64,000 nt of DNA, from IMG/VR virus record IMGVR_UViG_3300015265_000001, positions 162,986 to 226,985 of that record; one strand, 5' to 3'. The position numbers and the translations under genes were made by a program. Under the pieces are notes generated by a model. That model ran no database searches and was not told the origin of the DNA. It worked only from the letters and a program-made list of their open reading frames with translations. Within the stretch, counting starts at the first letter, position 1. Every line of letters starts with the position of its first letter. The DNA comes from a virus. Below, in pieces: positions 8,748 to 16,040 of the stretch.

Positions 8748-9230
8748 ATGAGTAAAAAACAACCCCCTATTACCTACAAGGTGCATACGGATGGCAGTGC
8801 GCTGGGTAACCCAGGTCCTGGAGGTTATGGGATTGTAGCGAGATGCGGAGACGAGGTTGTCACACTCTCGAAGGGTTACTACCGCACAACTAACAACCGT
8901 ATGGAGTTGCTAGCGGTTATTGTTGCATTGGAGGAGTTCGCCAAGCCAGGTACAGTCTTTGAAGTTACGACCGATTCGATGTACGTGATCAATTCGGCTA
9001 CTAAGTGGCTGAGTGGTTGGGCGCGTAGCAATTGGATCGCCTGGAAGACCCAACAGCCTATTAAGAACAAAGACCTCTGGCAACGCATTCAGCCTTTGCT
9101 GAAAGCTAACAAGGTTAAGTTCTTCTGGGTACGTGGGCACACTGGTGTACCAGATAACGAACTGGCGGATAAACTGGCTGTAGCTGCCGCTAATAATCCA
9201 ACTGAAACTGATGAAGGTTTCATGGGGTGA
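8748..9230 (+). CDS. rnhA: Ribonuclease HI
   Basis: 160 residues, the normal size. Cleaves RNA in RNA-DNA hybrids, for example when removing primers. All catalytic residues are present: D15 in TDGSALGNPGPGG, E53 in NRMEL, D76 in TTDSMYV and D141 in NELADKLA, with H131 in RGHTG. GAGATT lies upstream at a suitable distance. It stands downstream of the ligase and a terminator, consistent with a replication and repair block. Confidence 0.95.
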   Translation: MSKKQPPITYKVHTDGSALGNPGPGGYGIVARCGDEVVTLSKGYYRTTNNRMELLAVIVALEEFAKPGTVFEVTTDSMYVINSATKWLSGWARSNWIAWKTQQPIKNKDLWQRIQPLLKANKVKFFWVRGHTGVPDNELADKLAVAAANNPTETDEGFMG

Positions 9231-9234
9231 TCAA

Positions 9235-9465
9235 ATGAGCGAACAGTGCTACATTTGTAAATTCGTAATGGAAGATAACGCGGGGACGGAGTTTATCCCC
9301 TACCAACTTCCAGAGCTGAGTGATTACCCTGTTATGGTTTGTGCTGTTTGCGAGCGATCTAAAGAGCACCAGGACAACGTGGAAATGACTGACCTCAACC
9401 ACAGAGCCGAAGCCAGTCACCAGGAATACATGGCGTCGCTTCACGAAGAAGAAAACAACGATTAA
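9235..9465 (+). CDS. Small zinc-ribbon protein, paralogue of 33261
   Basis: 76 residues. Start chosen at 9235 because GGGGTGA stands 5-10 bases upstream. Two Cys pairs, CYIC (C5, C8) and CAVC (C36, C39), should form one zinc ribbon. Between them lies GTEFIPYQLPEL, which matches GISYIPYFCEEL in the protein at 33261. The C-terminus is acidic (HEEENND). Function unknown; a nucleic-acid or protein-binding role is inference. Confidence 0.6.
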   Translation: MSEQCYICKFVMEDNAGTEFIPYQLPELSDYPVMVCAVCERSKEHQDNVEMTDLNHRAEASHQEYMASLHEEENND

Positions 9466-9487
9466 CTATCATTGGGGGCTAGGGGTA

Positions 9488-10423
9488 ATGGGAACTGATA
9501 TGGAATTTAAGCCGGTCTTGTGTATCTACCACAAAGACTGCCTGGATGGCATCGGAGCGGCTTGGGTCGTTTGGCGTCACTTCAAGAACATGGGCATTGA
9601 GATCGAACTCGTTGCCGCGAACTACAAAGACAAGATGCCCGACGTAGATGGCAAGGTGGTTTACGTAGTGGATTTCAGTTATCCTCGCCCTCTCATGGAA
9701 GACATGCTGCGTCGTGCCCATGATGTGGTGGTACTGGATCACCACACGTCGGCGAAGAAAAACCTCGAAGGACTCTTTGTGGTAGACGAGAGCCATTCGG
9801 GGGCAATGCTGGCCTGGAAGTATTTCAACCATACTCCTCCGCCACAAGGTTTGTTGTACGTTGAAGATCGTGACCTGTGGAAGTTCAAATACCCAGAGAC
9901 CAATAACTGGGTAACCGCGGCGTTCTCGTATCCTTTCAACGTCGAGCAGTTCGATGCGTTGATGAATACTGATCCATTGGACCTTATTCATGAAGGCAAA
10001 ATACTGTTGCGTAAACATCAGCAGGATTGTTCGCGAGTAGCCCTGAACACCCGCACGATGAAATGCATGGGCTATGAAGTACCTGTGGTCAACGCTAACA
10101 TCTTCTTTGCGTCTGACCTGGGTCACCTCCTTTCTGCAAACGCCCCGTTCGCGCTGATCTACATGGATCTGCCTGGCGGGCGTAAGTATTCCATTCGTTG
10201 TCAGAAAGACACTGACTTCGATGTATCGCTTATCGCCGAGTACTTTGGTGGTGGCGGTCATAAAGACGCGTCCGGTTTCACGATCGCTTATGACGACAAG
10301 CGCTTTGCTCGCAGCCATGAGGTGCTTGATTACACCGTCTGGGAGAAGATCAAGGGAACCTGCGGCTACATGATGTACAGCCTCAAAACTGAACTCAAAG
10401 CAATTGCTGGGATCTTCAAATGA
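9488..10423 (+). CDS. DHH-family phosphoesterase (DHH/DHHA1)
   Basis: 311 residues. Contains the DHH active-site set: H15, D17 and D20 in YHKDCLDG, D62 in VVDFSYP, D84-H85-H86 in LDHHTS, and D127/D129 in VEDRD. The C-terminal DHHA1 signature GGGGHKDASG starts at G254. Family members hydrolyse short oligonucleotides, pAp or cyclic dinucleotides, or act as exonucleases (RecJ). At this size the nanoRNase/cyclic-dinucleotide branch fits better than RecJ. A GGGGTA site precedes 9488; an in-frame ATG at 9500 is the alternative start. Stop and next start overlap (ATGA). Confidence 0.85.
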   Translation: MGTDMEFKPVLCIYHKDCLDGIGAAWVVWRHFKNMGIEIELVAANYKDKMPDVDGKVVYVVDFSYPRPLMEDMLRRAHDVVVLDHHTSAKKNLEGLFVVDESHSGAMLAWKYFNHTPPPQGLLYVEDRDLWKFKYPETNNWVTAAFSYPFNVEQFDALMNTDPLDLIHEGKILLRKHQQDCSRVALNTRTMKCMGYEVPVVNANIFFASDLGHLLSANAPFALIYMDLPGGRKYSIRCQKDTDFDVSLIAEYFGGGGHKDASGFTIAYDDKRFARSHEVLDYTVWEKIKGTCGYMMYSLKTELKAIAGIFK

Positions 10424-10713
10424 AAAACAAGGCAGTTAAGTTCTTTCGTTATGCCGGTGTCTGGCGTTATAAGGAAATCGGTAAGGATGTAGCAGACGCA
10501 GTTGATACCCGGATGTTGGAAACCGTTCTGGGTGTTATGGGCGGGCCTTTGGTGTATGTCTGCCGCGATACCGGTAAACCAGAGTTTACCAAACTGCGCA
10601 TTGAAGTACGTAACGGCTTTATCATCCGGGCTTCTGTAGCCGAAGACGATAACGTTCCTTTTGCAGAAGGTAAAGAGGTGGAAGAATTCTTCATCCGCCC
10701 ATTGATGAATTAA
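10420..10713 (+). CDS. Unknown 97-residue protein
   Basis: Coupled to the DHH gene by an ATGA overlap. No motif recognised; the sequence is a mixed alpha/beta pattern with VCRDTGKPEFTKLRIEV in the middle. Its position between two phosphoesterase genes suggests the same expression unit and nothing more specific. Confidence 0.55.
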   Translation: MKNKAVKFFRYAGVWRYKEIGKDVADAVDTRMLETVLGVMGGPLVYVCRDTGKPEFTKLRIEVRNGFIIRASVAEDDNVPFAEGKEVEEFFIRPLMN

Positions 10714-10724
10714 GGAAACCAGGT

Positions 10725-10892
10725 ATGGAAAGCGAATATGTGTTTGCTATCTCGGACGAAGGTACCCTGTGTCCAGTCCCAGGCAATGAGGCGCTTTACG
10801 AAGCAGTTAAAGACGCCTGCCATCGTTTGAGGCCACGCGTCGGTTCCGGTAAGACCATGGTACGCGTGGAAGTTAAACGTATCAAGGACTAA
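10725..10892 (+). CDS. Unknown 55-residue protein
   Basis: A short frame with AAGGAAACCAGGT upstream, fitting the 11-base gap from the previous stop and the 5-base gap to the next gene. It starts MESEYVFAISDEGTLCPVPG and ends with a basic strand VRVEVKRIKD. The reading frame is supported by tight packing and by its ribosome site; no family is recognised. Confidence 0.6.
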   Translation: MESEYVFAISDEGTLCPVPGNEALYEAVKDACHRLRPRVGSGKTMVRVEVKRIKD

Positions 10893-10897
10893 CCACA

Positions 10898-11347
10898 ATG
10901 GAACTCGATTACAGTTATGTGAGCGTGCAGCTTAAACCAGAGCTACAGGCGGACATCATCAACGCTATGGTGTTGGCGGGTGTTTCTCCGGAAGCTAAGC
11001 ACGAGCTGCACTGCACGATGGTTTACGATAAGCGTGACATCGACAAACCGCTGTGCAACCTGATGCCTCCATCTAAGGAATTCAAGGCGAACGTTATCTC
11101 CTTGGAAACCCTGGGTGATGGCATGGTGTTTCATCTTACCAGCACTGATATGCTGGAAGAGTTCCGCCGGTTGAAAGATGAGGGTTACGTGCATTCGTAC
11201 GGAACACCTTTGTTCCACATGTCGTTGAAGTATGATTTCGATAAACACGACATCCTCGCCATCAACCATGCGTTCGCTGATTGGGGTGGCCGTACGTTGA
11301 TCTTCCACAACGAACAGTTCGGCATCAAGAAACCCAAGAAGAAGTAA
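10898..11347 (+). CDS. 2H phosphoesterase, possible anti-CBASS (Acb1-like) protein
   Basis: 149 residues. Two H-x-T/S motifs, H38-C-T40 in ELHCTMVYD and H107-M-S109 in FHMSLKYD, are the hallmark of 2H phosphoesterases (2',5' RNA ligase-like fold). Family members act on 2',5'-linked or cyclic nucleotides. T4 gp57B (Acb1), of nearly the same length, degrades the cyclic oligonucleotides of CBASS immunity, so this is a reasonable candidate for the same role, but RNA repair or nucleotide turnover remain possible. Last gene before a strong terminator and next to a DHH phosphoesterase. Confidence 0.7.
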   Translation: MELDYSYVSVQLKPELQADIINAMVLAGVSPEAKHELHCTMVYDKRDIDKPLCNLMPPSKEFKANVISLETLGDGMVFHLTSTDMLEEFRRLKDEGYVHSYGTPLFHMSLKYDFDKHDILAINHAFADWGGRTLIFHNEQFGIKKPKKK

Positions 11348-11354
11348 CCCGGTA

Positions 11355-11388
11355 CTACTCCTACTCCCTTTACGGGGAGTAGGAGTAG
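11355..11388 (+). terminator. Strong hairpin terminator
   Basis: CTACTCCTACTCCC (11355-11368) pairs perfectly over 14 bp with GGGAGTAGGAGTAG (11375-11388), followed by a T-rich tail including TTTATTTTTTG. Confidence 0.9.
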
Positions 11389-11433
11389 GCTACCTTTATT
11401 TTTTGCATTTTAACTTACAGCTTATTTCAAGGC

Positions 11434-11442
11434 TACATTATT
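11434..11442 (+). promoter_or_regulatory. Early promoter motif, TACATTATT class
   Basis: CTACATTATT preceded by AAGG, followed by CGTGTGTA. AACTTACAG lies about 22 bases upstream, as at the 28318 site. The next start codon is 49 bases downstream. Confidence 0.7.
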
Positions 11443-11482
11443 CGTGTGTATAAACAACATACTTCTCTTTGGGAGAAACATA

Positions 11483-11623
11483 ATGAAAGCTGCCTTCGTG
11501 CTTGTAGGTCTGATTTGCGTTGTAGTGTCCTGCGGCCTGATCGCAGTACATCATGAACCTTCCGATGCTGGCAATAGCTCCGAGTACATTACCCGGGGCA
11601 TTTTGAACGCTACTAAACACTAA
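11483..11623 (+). CDS. Small exported or lipoprotein-like peptide, 46 residues
   Basis: GGGAGAAACATA precedes the ATG at 11483, 49 bases after an early promoter core. The N-terminus MKAAFVLVGLICVVVSCGL is a signal-like hydrophobic stretch, and VVS-C17 fits a lipobox, so a small envelope lipoprotein is possible; a simple membrane anchor is the alternative. The rest is a short hydrophilic tail. A monocistronic early unit for such a short peptide suggests a host-envelope role, which is inference. Confidence 0.65.
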   Translation: MKAAFVLVGLICVVVSCGLIAVHHEPSDAGNSSEYITRGILNATKH

Positions 11624-11656
11624 CGGGTAAATTTAAGATACAGTCGATTTCATGTC

Positions 11657-11664
11657 TATATTAC
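11657..11664 (+). promoter_or_regulatory. Early promoter motif TATATTAC
   Basis: TCTATATTAC followed by CTGTGTG. The upstream sequence TAAATTTAAGAT also stands before the 39597 copy, suggesting a longer conserved promoter in this class. The next start is at 11735. Confidence 0.78.
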
Positions 11665-11734
11665 CTGTGTGATTATTCAATAAAGATTATTCGCAATGAC
11701 GAATGATCTAACCTCACTTGAAAGGAGTACCGCT

Positions 11735-12871
11735 ATGAACACTAAGAACGTACAAGTTGAAAACACCGCATCCATGCTGGTAGCGGTAGTCTCCAACCTT
11801 CGTACTGAAAGTGCACCGGAGGCCACTCAAATGGCCTATGTGAAATCGGTGATGCTGGACCAATCCCAGGTTCCTACCCGGGATCGTCAAGTGGTGCTGC
11901 AACTGGTGAACAACCAGCTCGGCACCAAATGGACTTTCAACCAGATCAAGAAAGCTGGTGAGTTTGTCCCAGGTGATACCGGCCCGGTCAAAGTTCAAGA
12001 ACTGAACGGCGTCTCCCAGGTCAACGTCGGCGGCCAGCCAAATGAAGCTTCCTTCGTGGAGCCCAAGCTGACTGCCGATCACGCTCACCAACAATCGACT
12101 TCCCAGTCGACCACCACTGCTCCTGACCACAACGGTCAAACCACCTCCAACGCAAACGAACAGGATGACAACACCATGAACGCACAAGCCAACATGAACA
12201 ACGACACCGCCCAATCCGTACAGGGTTTCGAAGTCGCCATGATCGCCGTCGGCCGCACCACCCCAGAACAGCGCGCTGCTGCCTGGATCGCTTACCTGGC
12301 TACCTCCCCTGAGCTGACCGCCAAGTGGGACGCCTTCCTGCTGGCCGCTGACAAAGCCACGTCGTTCGACGAAAACTTCATCACCTTCAGCGACAACCTG
12401 GGCGAAGAAGAAGGCAGCCAAGCTGTTCACGGCTTCATGCGCTGGTGTGCAGCCAACCAGCCGAAAGACGATGCTCACTACGCCGACAAGTCGCGTTTCA
12501 GCCTGATGGGTGATCGTGACGAAGGCGTTCGCACCAGCTGGATTGCAGCCGGTAGCGCAGTGATCGGCGGCGGCATGGAAATGTTCGCTCGCGGTGGTCT
12601 GACCGCTGGTTCGGCAATCGGTACTCTGGCAGGTTCCGTCGGCGCGTTCTTCGCCGGTGAACAAGTCGACGAGCACGTCGAAAGCCAATTCGGTCGTTAC
12701 GTGGTCGGCGGCATGATCGGTCTGGCCCTGGGTGGCGCAGGTTCGGCCCTGGGTCGCAGCCTGCTGCCTGGCAACAGCCTGATCAACATGGGTACCGCTG
12801 AAGTGGTTCCTGCTGCGATCGAAGTTCTGCCTGCCCCACAACAAGGCCAGGTCGGCTTCTTCGGCCTGTAA
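11735..12871 (+). CDS. Unknown 378-residue protein with Gly-rich membrane hairpins
   Basis: The start at 11735 has AAAGGAG ten bases upstream; the in-frame ATG at 11696 has none. Layout: a helical N-terminal part (1-90), a Gln/Asn/Thr-rich linker (about 100-160), a second globular part, then a glycine-zipper hydrophobic region (about 268-345) with SAVIGGGMEMF, AIGTLAGSVGAFFAG and MIGLALGGAGSALG. This resembles membrane-inserting glycine-zipper proteins. Single gene between an early promoter and a terminator, with codon use biased towards C-ending codons, as in strongly expressed genes here. Role unknown. Confidence 0.6.
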   Translation: MNTKNVQVENTASMLVAVVSNLRTESAPEATQMAYVKSVMLDQSQVPTRDRQVVLQLVNNQLGTKWTFNQIKKAGEFVPGDTGPVKVQELNGVSQVNVGGQPNEASFVEPKLTADHAHQQSTSQSTTTAPDHNGQTTSNANEQDDNTMNAQANMNNDTAQSVQGFEVAMIAVGRTTPEQRAAAWIAYLATSPELTAKWDAFLLAADKATSFDENFITFSDNLGEEEGSQAVHGFMRWCAANQPKDDAHYADKSRFSLMGDRDEGVRTSWIAAGSAVIGGGMEMFARGGLTAGSAIGTLAGSVGAFFAGEQVDEHVESQFGRYVVGGMIGLALGGAGSALGRSLLPGNSLINMGTAEVVPAAIEVLPAPQQGQVGFFGL

Positions 12872-12888
12872 CCTGCCGTAGCTGTAAG

Positions 12889-12906
12889 GGGGATCTCCGG
12901 ATCCCC
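12889..12906 (+). terminator. Hairpin terminator
   Basis: GGGGATC (12889-12895), loop TCCG, GATCCCC (12900-12906), then TTATTTCTTATTT. The same stem recurs at 37768 and 54194. Confidence 0.85.
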
Positions 12907-12971
12907 TTATTTCTTATTTGCACAAACCCCTTTTGTATAACAACCTAATTAACCTATTTTGAGGGAACAAA

Positions 12972-13289
12972 ATGAACAACGAATTTAAAGTCCGCGATAA
13001 AGTTATTGTGGCAAACGAAGAAAACCCCAACGCCAACCGCATGGTTGAGCTGGTGGCCTATGTACAACCCGGCAATACCGTGTTCCACTACGACAGCTAC
13101 TTCACTGCTGGTAATGAAGGTGGCTGGATCGTAACTGCTGAAGACCTGGTTCACAAGACCAACTTCCGCGGTGAGATCATCAGCGACTTCGCTCTGGTGA
13201 AGCCATCTGAGATCCGTGAACTGGCTGCCGAGGATCTCGCCTTCCTCCCAAAGCTTAAAGTGAACAACCGCTACATGAACGCAGCCTAA
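12972..13289 (+). CDS. Unknown 105-residue protein, GWIV family
   Basis: GAGGGAACAAA precedes the start. The motif GGWIVTAEDLV (about residues 51-61) matches DGWIVSGDDLW in the protein at 13829. Both open with a KVRDKVIV / KEGDLCLIV strand followed by NxNRM / NNMGR, so they look like one small beta-barrel family. Such short proteins are common in giant phage early regions; function unknown. Confidence 0.6.
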   Translation: MNNEFKVRDKVIVANEENPNANRMVELVAYVQPGNTVFHYDSYFTAGNEGGWIVTAEDLVHKTNFRGEIISDFALVKPSEIRELAAEDLAFLPKLKVNNRYMNAA

Positions 13290-13346
13290 CATTGTTTTAC
13301 TGCTGCGCTCATCTTATCCCTTACCCGCAATAAAAGGATTTTACCC

Positions 13347-13496
13347 GTGGTCGGAAAACGTCGTCATGCCAACCCCCTCCCTGCTAGCATGTACTCCAGC
13401 AATGGCAGTGCAGACTATCAACGTTACATCAAGGGTGTTGCGCCGCAATCCAAAGGCAACTTACTAAAGGCGATCCTTAATTGGATCTGGGGATAG
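13347..13496 (+). CDS. Unknown 49-residue basic peptide, GTG start
   Basis: An AAAAGGA site lies eight to nine bases before a GTG at 13347. The peptide begins VGKRRHANPLPASMYSSNG and ends in a Trp-rich helix, ILNWIWG. It is followed at once by a perfect palindrome. Support is the ribosome site, the frame and the lack of any other use of this gap; no family is recognised. Confidence 0.5.
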   Translation: MVGKRRHANPLPASMYSSNGSADYQRYIKGVAPQSKGNLLKAILNWIWG

Positions 13497-13500
13497 CGGT

Positions 13501-13532
13501 TACTACTTCCTTGGCATGCCAAGGAAGTAGTA
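13501..13532 (+). terminator. Perfect 32-bp palindrome, terminator
   Basis: TACTACTTCCTTGGCA is followed directly by its exact reverse complement. CGG and CCG extend the stem with one bulge. It lies between a stop codon and the next promoter, and a T-rich stretch follows, so a terminator is the simplest reading. Confidence 0.7.
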
Positions 13533-13563
13533 CCGTTCACACTTCCTTTTAATTTTTGAAACC

Positions 13564-13572
13564 TACATTATT
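13564..13572 (+). promoter_or_regulatory. Early promoter motif next to a start codon
   Basis: CCTACATTATT followed by AGGATGTAAC and then ATG at 13583. The start codon is only 19 bases from the first base of the motif, so the transcript must have a very short leader or none. Confidence 0.7.
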
Positions 13573-13582
13573 AGGATGTAAC

Positions 13583-13819
13583 ATGGGCCAGGTATTGCCG
13601 TTTATTAGTAAGAAAGAGCAGGAACGTATTAAACGTGAATTGTTCCTACTTGACTACCTACAACGGTATGTCAAGGATCACGAGATTGTAAGCATGGCGC
13701 GTATGTTGGGTGGTACCTACACGTTCAACTATACACGCACGGCAGTAATGGTAACGTTCGGTAAAGAAGAAAAGCAATTGGTACTCGACGAAGTAACTCG
13801 TCGCAATCTGACTATCTAG
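13583..13819 (+). CDS. Unknown 78-residue protein, MGQVLP family
   Basis: Begins MGQVLPFISKKEQERIKREL. The same opening, MGQVLP, is seen in the protein at 63693, which supports this start over an upstream in-frame one inside the promoter. The rest is helical and charged. If transcription begins near the conserved GT after the promoter core, the AGGA ribosome site is cut off and the mRNA is nearly leaderless. Function unknown. Confidence 0.6.
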   Translation: MGQVLPFISKKEQERIKRELFLLDYLQRYVKDHEIVSMARMLGGTYTFNYTRTAVMVTFGKEEKQLVLDEVTRRNLTI

Positions 13820-13828
13820 GAAATAAAC

Positions 13829-14155
13829 ATGGATAAACAGAACCTGAAAGAAGGGGATCTTTGTCTGATTGTAAGTTGTGATCCCAATATTGAAATCAAC
13901 AATATGGGGCGGTGTGTAACGCTTGAGAAGTTTGTTCCTGCTGGGTCACCACATCTGTCATACAACGGCAGCCACTACCGCACTATCGCTGAAGATGGGT
14001 GGATAGTAAGCGGTGACGATCTTTGGTGTTGGACGCTACAGAAAGGTTACTTCAAAAGCACAGAAACTGGTGTTTATGCTCGCCGTCTGAGAAAGATTGG
14101 CGACCAAGATGGACTTGACGTCAAATCAACTGAGAAGGAAAAAGAAAATGCGTGA
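13829..14155 (+). CDS. Unknown 108-residue protein, GWIV family
   Basis: AGGAAATAAAC precedes the start. Contains DGWIVSGDDLWCW, matching GGWIVTAEDLV in the protein at 12972, and ends in a highly charged tail STEKEKENA. It overlaps the next gene by eight bases. Probably arose by duplication with 12972; function unknown. Confidence 0.6.
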   Translation: MDKQNLKEGDLCLIVSCDPNIEINNMGRCVTLEKFVPAGSPHLSYNGSHYRTIAEDGWIVSGDDLWCWTLQKGYFKSTETGVYARRLRKIGDQDGLDVKSTEKEKENA

Positions 14156-14837
14156 ATACAACGGCCGTAAAGATTTCGCAATGCTCTCTGATTATGACCT
14201 GTCTCAGCAATTGAACCAGCTGATCGACTGGGCCAATCTGTCGGAGAACGCCAAACAGATGCTGGCAACGGTGAGCAGACGTATGGAGTTTGCCGACCAC
14301 AATGCTCCGCTGGTTCCACAAGCTGATCGCGACCAGAACCTGGTCCTCTGTTTCGAACCGCTCGAAAATCGCTCCTTCATGGATGCTTTGCAACACCACC
14401 TGCGCGATGCCTTCTGCCGAGACCGCACCGAGACCCCACGGGGAGATTTTGCTAACAAAGTTCTGTCCCTGATGGATCAGCTCGCCGTTAACGACTTCCA
14501 TCACAGTTCGCCGTACTACCATAAATACAATCTCCTTATCAAGAACGTGTTCGTGGAGTACAAACCGGATTACAGCGACTGCCGTATTATTTGTTTGGGC
14601 AAAATCGAACACGGCACTATGTCGGCCATGATGATCCGCCGTGGCGATTGCTATCCGTTCTACATCCGCTTTACCGACGGTGTTCGCGACGTTACCCCAG
14701 GCGATTTCCTGTTCTGGAACTACAACGAAGTTTATCGTGATATCACCATCGATACCGTACATCAAACGGTTGCCACCGAAATCCACATGTACAGTGCCGG
14801 CAAAACCTTGCGGTATCTGCATGGTAGCCAGGGGTAA
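14148..14837 (+). CDS. Unknown 229-residue protein
   Basis: The start at 14148 (MREYNGRKDFAML) has GAAGGAAAAAG upstream; a longer in-frame start at 14097 would lie deep in the previous gene. The N-terminal third is helical; the C-terminal half is beta-rich and aromatic (SAMMIRRGDCYPFYIRFTDG). Several His residues occur in NDFHHSSPYYHK but form no known metal motif. No family is recognised. Confidence 0.55.
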   Translation: MREYNGRKDFAMLSDYDLSQQLNQLIDWANLSENAKQMLATVSRRMEFADHNAPLVPQADRDQNLVLCFEPLENRSFMDALQHHLRDAFCRDRTETPRGDFANKVLSLMDQLAVNDFHHSSPYYHKYNLLIKNVFVEYKPDYSDCRIICLGKIEHGTMSAMMIRRGDCYPFYIRFTDGVRDVTPGDFLFWNYNEVYRDITIDTVHQTVATEIHMYSAGKTLRYLHGSQG

Positions 14838-14842
14838 GTAAA

Positions 14843-15196
14843 ATGACCGTTGAGCGATCGAGTCTGTTACGTGTCAGGTATCTGATTATCAATGCGATAG
14901 TGGGTTCTGACAAGAAAGTCAACATGCGGCGTCTTGGTCGGTTTGTGTTGCTGGGTTCGAGACCACCTCGGTCAAAAACCACTCCGGCTCGGGAAGCCCT
15001 GCTGAAGAACATTATCGATTCTGGTGCTGAAGCCAAAATAAATGAGTGGCTGGCGTTGGGGTACCGAATCGATTTCGTAATAGGGCATATGAAAGGTTAT
15101 GCCTTCCGTAAATCATCTCTCCTGGTTCCAGCCATTACTGAACCCTTTGAAGGTGACGGTTGGTTCCTTTATCCATTCTTAGAGACAGGTAAGTAA
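14843..15196 (+). CDS. Unknown 117-residue basic protein
   Basis: Five bases after the previous stop, with GGGGTAAGTAAA upstream. Basic N-terminal half (NMRRLGRFVLLGSRPPRSK) and an aromatic C-terminus. Nothing recognised. It shares spacing and strand with its neighbours and is likely co-transcribed. Confidence 0.5.
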   Translation: MTVERSSLLRVRYLIINAIVGSDKKVNMRRLGRFVLLGSRPPRSKTTPAREALLKNIIDSGAEAKINEWLALGYRIDFVIGHMKGYAFRKSSLLVPAITEPFEGDGWFLYPFLETGK

Positions 15197-15197
15197 C

Positions 15198-16040
15198 ATG
15201 CTGAAAATCAATCTGCGTGATCATTGCAATCGACAGGATGCGCGTTTCGATATTGTCGCCATCTGTCATACAGCGTTAACCCACGGTCTCTCTCCAGCGA
15301 AAGTGGAAGAGATCAAAGGCAAGCTGATCTGGGACCTGAGTACTCCGGCACGCGATGGCGACGGTGAATCATCGGCGTTGTTTATTGCCAATCGCCTGAA
15401 ACGGTCCTGGAACGTTGATCTGATCTTGGATTACAACGCTGGCGTCGACGGCAAGCTGAGTGATAGCCATCACGGGTATTCCAGCAGCTGGGTCAACAGC
15501 GTGTACACCATCGCGTTCCGGCATCCCATTCATGTTGAATCTGCTGAACTCGCAGGAATGCGTAATCGGCTGGCCGCCTACGAGAAAGTGTTCGGCTGTG
15601 CCGGGATGTCGATCGAGGAGATTCTGAGTCTGGCCAGTGACAAACAGCCGGTTGTCGATGACGGTGCCGGTAATCGTCGTGGCCAAGCGCAGTTCGATGA
15701 GCCTGATGAGCCATCGCTGTTTGTAGAAGGTGATGAAGAACGACTCAACCCGTACTGGGTGCTGTACACCACCAACTACCATCGCGGCCTGCTCACCAAG
15801 GAACAAGTCGAGAACGTCGGCAACAACATGCTGACCCAACTCCAACAGTGTTCCGCAGAACGTCTGGCGGAAATCGGCCCTCGCGGTATCCCCAAAGTTC
15901 TCACCAAATACGGTCATGTGTCTATGGCCTGGGTGGTCTACTTCAAGAACACCCAGAAACCTGACCTCAACTTCGCTCAGATTACTCGTCTGGGTCTAAC
16001 TGTCGCTGAACAAGTAAAGGAGTACACCCCTCGTGGCTAA
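15198..16040 (+). CDS. Unknown 280-residue protein
   Basis: ACAGGTAAGTAAC precedes the ATG. Two globular parts seem to be joined by an acidic linker around residues 150-180 (FDEPDEPSLFVEGDEER). The last eight bases overlap the next gene. No motif of known function found. Confidence 0.5.
   Translation: MLKINLRDHCNRQDARFDIVAICHTALTHGLSPAKVEEIKGKLIWDLSTPARDGDGESSALFIANRLKRSWNVDLILDYNAGVDGKLSDSHHGYSSSWVNSVYTIAFRHPIHVESAELAGMRNRLAAYEKVFGCAGMSIEEILSLASDKQPVVDDGAGNRRGQAQFDEPDEPSLFVEGDEERLNPYWVLYTTNYHRGLLTKEQVENVGNNMLTQLQQCSAERLAEIGPRGIPKVLTKYGHVSMAWVVYFKNTQKPDLNFAQITRLGLTVAEQVKEYTPRG

Noticed and set aside
11714-12844. 376-codon minus-strand frame opposite 11735-12871
   Set aside because: Antisense shadow of a gene with promoter, ribosome site and terminator.
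12917-12942. TTGCAC ... TATAAC as a host sigma-70 promoter
   Set aside because: The spacing is about 12 bases, too short for sigma-70.
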